Source: Planctomycetes bacterium RBG_16_43_13
Lineage (GTDB): Bacteria; Planctomycetota; MHYJ01
Assembly (NCBI GenBank): GCA_001828445.1
Contig: MHYJ01000021.1
Span: forward strand, 200 to 7,939
DNA: 7,740 nucleotides
Direction: 5' to 3'
The position numbers were made by a program, and so were the translations under genes. Below are positions 1 to 5,599 of this stretch, piece after piece (the stretch's first letter is position 1; each line of letters opens with the position of its first letter). Under the pieces are notes generated by a model that made no database searches, had not been told where the DNA came from, and saw only the letters and a program-made list of their open reading frames with translations.

Positions 1-1681
1 CAATCTCAACATCGCCATAAAAGGGCGGCGGGCAACTGCTAAAGGTACCGTTACTGCCGACGATAACATCGGCGCTGCTTGAGCCGGATGATACGTAAAT
101 ATCTTTTTCCGATTGGCCGCTTTGGGTGCAGAAGGCCACGTCCTCAAAATCGGCATCGACATCCAGGCTGAACCAGGCTCCGTAGGTCTTGTTTTCATAA
201 GCACCGCCCAAAATATATAGGTCACTTCCATAGGATATGATGCCAATGGATCTGCTGTTGGTGGAAGTGATATCTTCAAGAAGAGGATCGGAGCAGTACG
301 AGTCGACATAGCCATCATTCGAGGTGGTGACATTGTCAATGATGTGGTTCACTCCGTTATCGATATTGATGATGTCCGCCGCGGTGACGTCGCCGACTAA
401 AACGGCGTCTCCGCCCTGGATATTAATGTCCTGGGAAATACGCAGGTCTTCAAGCGTGCCCCAGTCGACGTTGTTAAAAGTGATGGTTCCATACAAATCT
501 GTCTGTGTCTTTCCGGCGCCTTTCAGGTAAGAGTAATCTGTCATGGAAATATTTTCAGTATAGTCGCCCGCTTTGAGGTAAACGGCCTGAACGCTGGTGC
601 AGGCATTTATTCCTGCCTGAATTGTGGGATACAAACCCTTTATCACTCCCGATTGTTTGAGGCGAACATCCTTGTATAAAAGGGCACCGGCTTCAACAGT
701 GATCGTGCCGGAACTAGTCGTAATGTTATAAGTACTCATCGTAAGCGAGGCATTCGATTTAAGAATAAGGGTCTTGCTGGTCGGTATCGAAGTATTTGTA
801 TTTAGCAAATAAGATCCATAAAGCTCAACTTGCTGACTGGTGGTGGAAGCGTTTATTGCTGACTGAATAGTTGGATACAGAGCTTTTAAAGTGCCCGATT
901 GTTTGATTTGTATATTTGGATTGACTGAGCCTTGGTTATTAATCTGACCAGAGCCTGAACAATTAATATAGTAGGTGCCCAGATTGACCGTTGCGCCTGA
1001 TTTGATTGTTAGTGAGTTTTGAGTTGTGGTGTTCCCGGATACTGTATGAGTTATTCCGCCAGCACCTATCCAGATTTTTTGATAATTTGTAAGAGTGCCG
1101 GAGTGAGATGTTTTAAGTTTCAAGAATTGAACAGGTACAGGAGAACCATATTCTGCTTCATAACTAGCAGCATAATAATCTTCACGGGGTGCATGACGAA
1201 CAAGTGGGCCATCATTCCATTTTGATACCCACGTTTGTGTGTCAACGCTACTAACAGGATAATTATTTTTTATAATTCTTACTGAATGATCACTATATGG
1301 TTCATAACAGCCATGTGTTGCCTGAGCTTCAGAAGCAGAGATATAAGATGACTGTCCATCATTAGAATACGCTGAATCATTGAAGAATTTTAATTCTTCA
1401 TTATCTTGAATGAAATAATCTCCTTGGCCCTCTGTCTTAGACCAAGCATATCCATGACAATTATATGCAACAGTCGGATTGCCGATTATGGTCGCATCTA
1501 ATGTATAATAATTGATCCAATATTGAGCCCAACCAATGGTATAGTACGGATCTCCAGTGAGTTGCAAAACTGTAACTTCCCGACCTTCAGGTGTGCGGAT
1601 GGTTATCGAAAAAGATAACTCAAAAGCTACGAGAAGATAAGTAATGGCTATTAACACATTAATTTCTTTTCTGAGTAACAT
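1..1681 (-). CDS. Secreted papain-like (NCHGYAW) domain protein with tandem repeats and beta-helix-like region, 3' end outside window
   Basis: The frame is open for 560 codons from ATG 1681 to the window edge. Residues 1-26 look like a signal peptide or N-terminal anchor. Residues 40-180 carry NCHGYAW (Cys75), YSDHSVRI (His132), WVSKWNDGPLVRH (153-163). This order (NCHxYAW, then xHSxxI, then SKWG-like and RH) matches, from memory, a family of secreted papain/NlpC-like proteins in Bacteroidetes and Firmicutes; Cys75 and His132 would be the catalytic pair. Residues 223-385 hold two copies of an 82-residue repeat. After that come short turns rich in N, D, G and I (ENISM, YLKGAG, LEDLRI, ADIINIDNGVNHIIDNV, LEDITSTNSRS), as in right-handed parallel beta-helices. 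A hydrolase attached to a surface or carbohydrate-binding stalk is an inference. The C-terminus, possibly with a sorting tag, is not visible. Start chosen by the SD at 1688-1695. It follows the 1709-2455 gene by 27 nt, so the two are probably co-transcribed. Confidence 0.85.
   Translation of the reverse strand, partial: MLLRKEINVLIAITYLLVAFELSFSITIRTPEGREVTVLQLTGDPYYTIGWAQYWINYYTLDATIIGNPTVAYNCHGYAWSKTEGQGDYFIQDNEELKFFNDSAYSNDGQSSYISASEAQATHGCYEPYSDHSVRIIKNNYPVSSVDTQTWVSKWNDGPLVRHAPREDYYAASYEAEYGSPVPVQFLKLKTSHSGTLTNYQKIWIGAGGITHTVSGNTTTQNSLTIKSGATVNLGTYYINCSGSGQINNQGSVNPNIQIKQSGTLKALYPTIQSAINASTTSQQVELYGSYLLNTNTSIPTSKTLILKSNASLTMSTYNITTSSGTITVEAGALLYKDVRLKQSGVIKGLYPTIQAGINACTSVQAVYLKAGDYTENISMTDYSYLKGAGKTQTDLYGTITFNNVDWGTLEDLRISQDINIQGGDAVLVGDVTAADIINIDNGVNHIIDNVTTSNDGYVDSYCSDPLLEDITSTNSRSIGIISYGSDLYILGGAYENKTYGAWFSLDVDADFEDVAFCTQSGQSEKDIYVSSGSSSADVIVGSNGTFSSCPPPFYGDVEI
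527..1015 (-). repeat. Two-copy tandem repeat of about 82 residues inside the NCHGYAW protein
   Basis: Protein residues about 223-303 and 304-385 align at an offset of 81-82. SLTIKSGATV pairs with TLILKSNASL, TYYIN with TYNIT, and IKQSGTLKALYPTIQSAINA with LKQSGVIKGLYPTIQAGINA; V-E-L-Y-G-S-Y pairs with V-Y-L-K-A-G-D-Y. The DNA still shares short exact stretches such as AAACAATCGGG, but synonymous positions have diverged, so this is an old duplication. The YPTIQxxINA plus V.L..G.Y pattern is the usual entry coil of pectate-lyase-like beta-helix repeats. Confidence 0.8.
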
Positions 1682-1687
1682 GGTTTG

Positions 1688-1695
1688 CCTCCTTT
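1688..1695 (-). promoter_or_regulatory. Strong Shine-Dalgarno for the NCHGYAW gene
   Basis: On the minus strand AAAGGAGG stands 6 nt before ATG 1681. It fixes the start of the edge-truncated gene and lies inside the 27-nt spacer after the preceding gene. Confidence 0.8.
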
Positions 1696-1708
1696 GTTTG
1701 GCATTGGC

Positions 1709-2455
1709 TTAGTAAGAAGCAAAATCCTTAGCCAAATTTAAAATTTGAAAAGTAATAGCCTCGTTAGGTATTCTGCCGGTTTTAAGCAAAAAATCTATTT
1801 GATCAATTTGAATCAAATCATTTTTTCTATTTGAACTGGGGCTTGCTAACAGTTGAGCTAGTGCATATGTATTTGATTGCAAATTATCCTCTGCATATTG
1901 AATTGCAGTTCTTCTTTGAGATTTTTTAATAAGTTCAGTGGCTAGATTTAGAAGCTGTTCATGATTTGATCCTTCTAGTAAGCGAGGGTTGCCAATTAAG
2001 TATTCAATAAACTGGATTTGAAATCTCATTGGGAGGCCAGCAGCACTGATAGCACTATCTTGTGAATCCATTGAACTATAAAATTTTATTATTTCCTCAA
2101 AGGCATCTTCTCTTTTCATCAATTCACGAACACCGTTAAAACTATTGTATAACTCATTATAGTATGATTCTATGCTTGAGTGAAGGAAGAAATTTCTGGC
2201 AAATGCACAATCTATGTAAGCTTGAATTAATTTTTCTGTAGGCATTGTCAGCAGTTCATCCTCTGGAATTTGCATCAGAGATAACTTATTTCGCCTCGGC
2301 ATCTTTGTCCATTCTTCTGAATTAATGTCTACATAATTTGAAAAACTGAGCCAATGAAAAACGCGCCAGTTTAAATTTTTGTAATTCTGAACGTTTTGAG
2401 CGAACAAGGCAGTGCATAAAATAGCACTCCAAAAGGCAAAACTCACTTTTTTCAT
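1709..2455 (-). CDS. Secreted helical protein of unknown function, partner of the NCHGYAW protein
   Basis: 248 residues. Residues 1-19 (MKKVSFAFWSAILCTALFA, then Q20) form a clear signal peptide; Cys14 is not in a lipobox. The mature part is mostly helical by composition. Its best landmarks are MQIPEDELLTMPTEKLIQ (61-78) and FNGVRELMKREDAFEEIIKFY (106-126, an FNG-x-REL-x-KR core), then IQFIEYLIGNPRLL (147-160) and a C-terminal helical tail. From memory, secreted Bacteroidetes proteins with the P-E-x-x-L, M/S-T-E-x-L, F-N-G-x-R-E-L-x-K-R signature sit next to genes encoding NCHxYAW proteins. The same order is seen here, with a 27-nt gap, so a chaperone, inhibitor or substrate-binding partner role is a reasonable inference. 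No catalytic motif is visible. The start is fixed by GGAGGT 5 nt upstream. The coding sequence is AT-rich (the 60 bases from 1741 are about 30% GC). Confidence 0.85.
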   Translation of the reverse strand: MKKVSFAFWSAILCTALFAQNVQNYKNLNWRVFHWLSFSNYVDINSEEWTKMPRRNKLSLMQIPEDELLTMPTEKLIQAYIDCAFARNFFLHSSIESYYNELYNSFNGVRELMKREDAFEEIIKFYSSMDSQDSAISAAGLPMRFQIQFIEYLIGNPRLLEGSNHEQLLNLATELIKKSQRRTAIQYAEDNLQSNTYALAQLLASPSSNRKNDLIQIDQIDFLLKTGRIPNEAITFQILNLAKDFASY

Positions 2456-2460
2456 GATTT

Positions 2461-2466
2461 ACCTCC
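2461..2466 (-). promoter_or_regulatory. Shine-Dalgarno for the 248-residue protein
   Basis: GGAGGT on the minus strand, 5 nt before ATG 2455. It matches the anti-SD well and supports that start. Confidence 0.7.
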
Positions 2467-2483
2467 GTTTGGAATCAATTGCT

Positions 2484-2512
2484 ACAATACATTTAGCATT
2501 TAGCGTAATCAA
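2484..2512 (-). promoter_or_regulatory. Possible sigma70-like promoter for the 248-residue/NCHGYAW pair
   Basis: On the minus strand TTGATT (2512-2507) and TATTGT (2489-2484) are separated by exactly 17 nt; each matches 4 of 6 consensus positions. The spacer holds a tandem GCTAAAT GCTAAAT (2504-2491), which could be an operator. T-tracts lie just upstream. FCB bacteria often use other promoter consensus sequences, so this is a weak call based on spacing alone. Confidence 0.25.
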
Positions 2513-2514
2513 AT

Positions 2515-2543
2515 AAAGAAAAAAAGAAAAAAAGAAAAAAAGG
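2515..2543. repeat. Short tandem repeat, (AAAAAAAG)x3 plus a partial unit
   Basis: On the plus strand G occurs at 2518, 2526, 2534 and 2542, with seven A between each pair: a perfect 8-base period. It lies in the 112-nt gap between the propeller gene and the 248-residue gene. Transcribed, it gives U7C units. Such repeats can change copy number by slippage. No GC-rich stem precedes it, so it is not a classical terminator. Confidence 0.85.
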
Positions 2544-2554
2544 AAAATAAGGCA

Positions 2555-2564
2555 ATCACCTCCT
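2555..2564 (-). other. Orphan near-perfect anti-SD match
   Basis: AGGAGGTGAT on the minus strand begins 4 nt after the propeller stop codon. It is complementary to 10 nt of the usual 16S rRNA 3' tail. No ATG or GTG follows at a normal distance. The only candidate is a TTG 3 nt away, opening a 20-codon Phe-rich frame through the T-tracts, which is too close for normal initiation. Confidence 0.5.
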
Positions 2565-2567
2565 CAA

Positions 2568-4712
2568 TTAATGAATTATTGTACATTTTTGAGTTTGACT
2601 AAATTCATTACATTCTACTGAAATGAAGTATGTACCTGAAGCGATGTTGTGAAGGGTCCAAACTAGCATTATTTCTCCGTCGCTGAACCAGTCGCTATAA
2701 AGAGTTTGAATTTCTTGTCCTACAGAGTTAAAAACCCGAACAGTTACAAATTGCACTTGGTATAGATAAAAGGTGATATAAAGTCCTTCCTTAGTTGAGG
2801 GATTGGGAAAGATATTTATTCGCTGATCTTTTTCTACTGGGAGCAATTCATCAGTTCCTTTATATTTCAAAATTGTTCCACCTCCGCCGGCAGCCCAGCC
2901 TGATGAAGAATTAAAAAAATAGATTGAATTTATCAGATGAACTGCATATTTATTAATTACAGATAAAGATCCATCTAAAATAACTTGCACGAGATATCCG
3001 CCTTCAGAAAGAGAATAGATCCAACCATTCTTTGCATTTGCCATATAAAAGGCTGCTATAGGTCCATCTTCTATACCTTTTCCCATCGGGAATTCATACC
3101 ATGTAGTACCGGCATCAGTAGTTTCAAAAAGCACTCCATTATAATTTCTAAGCCAGCCATGATTGTCATTAATAAACTGAACATCCCGCACTGTATTCAA
3201 ATAAGGAAAACTGTGCCATTGGAATGTTTCACCACCATCAGTTGTGTGAACTAATCCTCCTGAACCACCAATCCATGCTTCGTTTTCATTTATAATTTCT
3301 ACTGACGTCAATAATAATGAAAAATTTTCATCACTAACGATCCGCCAATCTTTGCCGCTATTTGTGGTGCGAAAAATTTTGCCAAAACCATCTATTAATA
3401 AGCCAGTTTTTTCATTAAAAAAATCAATATCAGTGAATTGTAAGTTCAGATCATTTTGTATATTCCACGTGTGACCACCATTATTTGTATTTAGCACTAG
3501 GCGATCACCAACAATCCAGCCTTCTAGATTATTTATGAATTTTACAGTAAATAGAGTGCTGTCTATATGGCTTTCTTGCTGTTCCCATAGTTCACCACCG
3601 TTTACTGTATGTAGAATTAGCCCACCTGTACCTACACACCATCCTTCATTTTGATTAATAAAGAAGATATCATTCAATACATTTCTTGGACCTGTGCTAA
3701 AGGGTATCCATTCGTTTTCTCCTGGGGATTTTTTGAAAATATTGCATCCCCATCCAACGATCCAGCCCGTTCCATTCTCAGTAGAATTAATATCCATCAA
3801 GCGATAGCTTCCCTGCTGATCAAGCAACTGCCATGAAAGTCCACCATTTACCGTCTGAAATATTTTATACCAATTCAGTGCCCAACCATGATTTGAATCT
3901 GTAAAAAAAATTGCTTCAAAATTTTCGTTACCTGGAAAGTGATCAAGAAACATATTTTCCCAAGTCATTCCACCATCGGTTGTTCGATATTGTCCAACAA
4001 AGCCCGTGTCTGGGTTTATAAAATGCATTCCCAATGTATGATAACTAATTGGGAAAATGCTTTTTATCCATTTTTCTCCGCCATCATATGTCTTGTAAAA
4101 AAATGTATATCTTGCATCAATACTGACATTTTCTTCGCTATAAAGAAATCCGCATTTTTCGTTTAGAAAAAATGCGGAGAGCAGTTTTCCACCTATGTGT
4201 ACATCAAGTTTTTGCCAGGTCTTTCCAGAATCTGTGCTTTTAATTATAAGACTGTTCGCACCTACTAATTCTAATAGCACAGAAGTAAATGGCTTTAAAA
4301 GTAAGTAAACTGTATCATTAAAACAGAATATGTCATGAAATATATAAGTAGAAAGATTCATACTGACTTTTTTCCAATTTTTGCCACCATTATTTGTTTG
4401 ATAACAATGAAAGCTATCTATTATCCAGCCATTCAAAGAATCCTTAAAAGCTATGCCATGGATATCGTGCATATCAGGGAATTTTCGAACATTCCATGTT
4501 TTACCAGCATCATTTGTCATTAGAAGCGTACCCCCCATCCCACCAATAAAAACTGTTTTATCATTGATTGATTCGACACAAAGCAAGTATGCTTCTGTCG
4601 GTGATGGATTCTGTGTTTGCCATTTAGTTTCAGTATGAATATAATTTGGAATTAAAAACAGGCTTATGCAATAGGGAGAGAAAAAATGAGTTGAATATGA
4701 AATCTTTTTCAT
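2568..4712 (-). CDS. Secreted Asp-box/YCF48-like beta-propeller protein with T9SS-type C-terminal sorting domain
   Basis: 714 residues. The N-terminus (1-28, MKK then a hydrophobic stretch) is an atypical signal peptide. Residues about 30-620 consist of about 14 repeats of the form GW-x-x-G...I-x-x-T-x-(D/N)-(G/S/A)-G-x-x-W. Asp-box turns are near 66, 106, 159, 208, 244, 287, 369, 409, 449, 490 and 531, a degenerate one near 329, and two blades lacking the box near 561-576 and 604-617. This is the PSII_BNR/YCF48-like or sialidase-type propeller family; 14 blades fit two seven-bladed propellers. No sialidase catalytic residues are evident, so a binding or scaffold role is more likely than an enzyme. 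Residues 631-714 (INIFPNPS, VRVFNSVGQEI, IASGTYFISV) match the T9SS type A sorting domain (TIGR04183-like), which predicts export across the outer membrane. No clear SD precedes ATG 4712; the leader is A-rich. Confidence 0.92.
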   Translation of the reverse strand: MKKISYSTHFFSPYCISLFLIPNYIHTETKWQTQNPSPTEAYLLCVESINDKTVFIGGMGGTLLMTNDAGKTWNVRKFPDMHDIHGIAFKDSLNGWIIDSFHCYQTNNGGKNWKKVSMNLSTYIFHDIFCFNDTVYLLLKPFTSVLLELVGANSLIIKSTDSGKTWQKLDVHIGGKLLSAFFLNEKCGFLYSEENVSIDARYTFFYKTYDGGEKWIKSIFPISYHTLGMHFINPDTGFVGQYRTTDGGMTWENMFLDHFPGNENFEAIFFTDSNHGWALNWYKIFQTVNGGLSWQLLDQQGSYRLMDINSTENGTGWIVGWGCNIFKKSPGENEWIPFSTGPRNVLNDIFFINQNEGWCVGTGGLILHTVNGGELWEQQESHIDSTLFTVKFINNLEGWIVGDRLVLNTNNGGHTWNIQNDLNLQFTDIDFFNEKTGLLIDGFGKIFRTTNSGKDWRIVSDENFSLLLTSVEIINENEAWIGGSGGLVHTTDGGETFQWHSFPYLNTVRDVQFINDNHGWLRNYNGVLFETTDAGTTWYEFPMGKGIEDGPIAAFYMANAKNGWIYSLSEGGYLVQVILDGSLSVINKYAVHLINSIYFFNSSSGWAAGGGGTILKYKGTDELLPVEKDQRINIFPNPSTKEGLYITFYLYQVQFVTVRVFNSVGQEIQTLYSDWFSDGEIMLVWTLHNIASGTYFISVECNEFSQTQKCTIIH

Positions 4713-4854
4713 TTTGTATTTCTGAGTTCTTTACATTATCGCCAACTCAAACAAACACATTTTCATCCGATATCTGAAATCGAAAAAACCGCAGATAATT
4801 TCCGCCTCTTATTTCACTGCTAGCACGGGATCAGGCTATAAACCTCATGTTTGG

Positions 4855-5261
4855 CTATTCAATCTTTATTTCAACCTCGGCTTTCGCGGCAAATCCCAAA
4901 TTATTGACAGCAAAAAGGGTAAGAACAGCATCTGTGTCGGTACGAAAATAATAATTTCCCTCTCTGTCCTCTTCGATGCTGCCTCCTGTCATCCGCCATA
5001 CATAAGTTATTTCGCTGCCATATGGATCCTCTACATCAATGAGTAACTTTGTGCTGCTGCCGCTTTTAACAGGATTTTTCTCCAGTGCAAATTTCGTGAT
5101 AATTGGTTTGAAAGCACGACTGGATGTTGCCGTCAGCGAAGCATCGAAAAGCGGCTTTATTTGAGAGATAAAATCCTTTTTCTTTTCGATAAATTTTCCT
5201 TCAGGATAAATCGTCCCAACAGTAGTACTAAGATAAAAATTAACCCGGTCTTGATCGTCAT
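4855..5261 (-). pseudogene. Small Ig/PKD-like secreted or anchored protein, interrupted by one frameshift
   Basis: ATG 5261 follows the sorting-domain stop by 13 nt and has a purine-rich GGGGAAGGGA upstream. Its frame starts MTIKTGLIFILVLLLG, a good signal peptide or anchor, but stops at 5157 after 34 codons. The -1 frame is open from 5274 to the TAG at 4857-4855 with no ATG, GTG or TTG start before the body of the domain. It encodes TIYPEGKFIEKKKDF, then DVEDPYGSEITYVWRMTGGS and AVNNLGFAAKAEVEIKIE, the V-x-DP-x-G...TY-x-W...GG pattern of Ig/PKD/cadherin-like domains. One extra base, most simply a fourth G at 5215-5217, would give one protein of 135 residues (LLLG joined to TIYPEG). There is no canonical slippery heptamer. 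Either the gene is decaying or a base was lost in sequencing. The function is probably adhesion or structure, by fold only. Confidence 0.6.
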
Positions 5262-5274
5262 TTTCCCTTCCCCG

Positions 5275-5565
5275 TTATCGCACCACGCTCATCGCTTTTG
5301 TCTGAACCAGTGCCCCTCTCTCAAGCCGATAAAAATATACGCCAGAGGGAACCGGCTGACCGTTGCTGTCCTTCCCATCCCATATAAGCTGATATGTGCC
5401 CGCAGGCTGATGTCCCTCAGCCAGTGTGATTATTTCCTTTCCGGTGATGTTGTATATTTTCAAGCTCACCTCTGTAGGGCCGGTTAGAACATAACGGATG
5501 ACGGTTGAGGCGTTGAATGGATTGGGGTAGTTCTGATATAGCAAATAATCACCATTTCCCCCCAT
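5275..5565 (-). CDS. T9SS/FlgD-like C-terminal sorting domain, probably the -1-frame end of the upstream gene
   Basis: The ATG-initiated frame encodes 96 residues that are almost purely a sorting tag: YLLYQNYPNPFNASTVI at 7-23, then VSLKIYNITGKEI (33-45), AGTYQLIWDGKDSNGQPVP (55-73) and SGVYFYRL (74-81), ending at VVR. This is the NYPNPFN-type C-terminal domain of FCB and candidate-phylum secreted proteins. It has no signal peptide and no proper SD, so it should not work alone. The frame continues upstream without a stop past 5607 and reads RNDPITSIEKEEEVMGG, a normal acidic linker into such domains. It thus connects in the -1 frame to the 196-residue protein. The real coding segment is probably 5275-5607, read after a -1 shift. 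If made independently from ATG 5565 it would be cytoplasmic, which is unlikely. Confidence 0.75.
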   Translation of the reverse strand: MGGNGDYLLYQNYPNPFNASTVIRYVLTGPTEVSLKIYNITGKEIITLAEGHQPAGTYQLIWDGKDSNGQPVPSGVYFYRLERGALVQTKAMSVVR

Positions 5566-5599
5566 AACCTCTTCTTCTTTCTCGATGGAGGTTATGGGG
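5560..5599 (-). promoter_or_regulatory. Perfect 12-bp stem-loop downstream of a slippery site (candidate frameshift stimulator)
   Basis: On the minus strand CCCCATAACCTC (5599-5588) and GAGGTTATGGGG (5571-5560) are exact reverse complements around a 16-nt purine-rich loop. No U-run follows, so it is not an intrinsic terminator. The zero-frame stop TAA (5594-5592) lies in the 5' arm. The stem begins 7 nt after the heptamer at 5613-5607, inside the usual spacing range for -1 frameshift stimulators. Confidence 0.8.

Noticed and set aside
324..1225. Plus-strand frames at 324-530 and 1019-1225
   Set aside because: Antisense to the continuous 560-codon frame with clear domains; no family resemblance.
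2396..2455. Lipoprotein signal at Cys14 of the 248-residue protein
   Set aside because: The residues before the Cys (A-I-L) do not fit a lipobox; cleavage after Ala19 is more natural.
2985..3254. Plus-strand open frames inside the propeller gene (also 3651-3836, 3939-4166, 4335-4638)
   Set aside because: Antisense shadows of a well-supported minus-strand gene; Cys- and Ile-rich compositions without domain signatures or SD.
4713..4854. Promoter or terminator in the 142-nt gap before the propeller gene
   Set aside because: A GATAAT and a GCGG-T6 stretch are visible, but no matching -35 at correct spacing and no stem before the T-run, so no call was made.
5161..5487. 108-codon plus-strand frame
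   Set aside because: Covers the sorting domain and the Ig-like gene in antisense; no recognisable motifs.
5275..5565. The sorting domain as an independent gene
   Set aside because: It has no signal peptide and no usable SD, and its frame runs on upstream into a natural linker. An exported tag without cargo makes no sense.
5560..5599. The 12-bp inverted repeat as an intrinsic terminator
   Set aside because: No U-run follows the stem, and the coding frame of the sorting domain continues straight through it.
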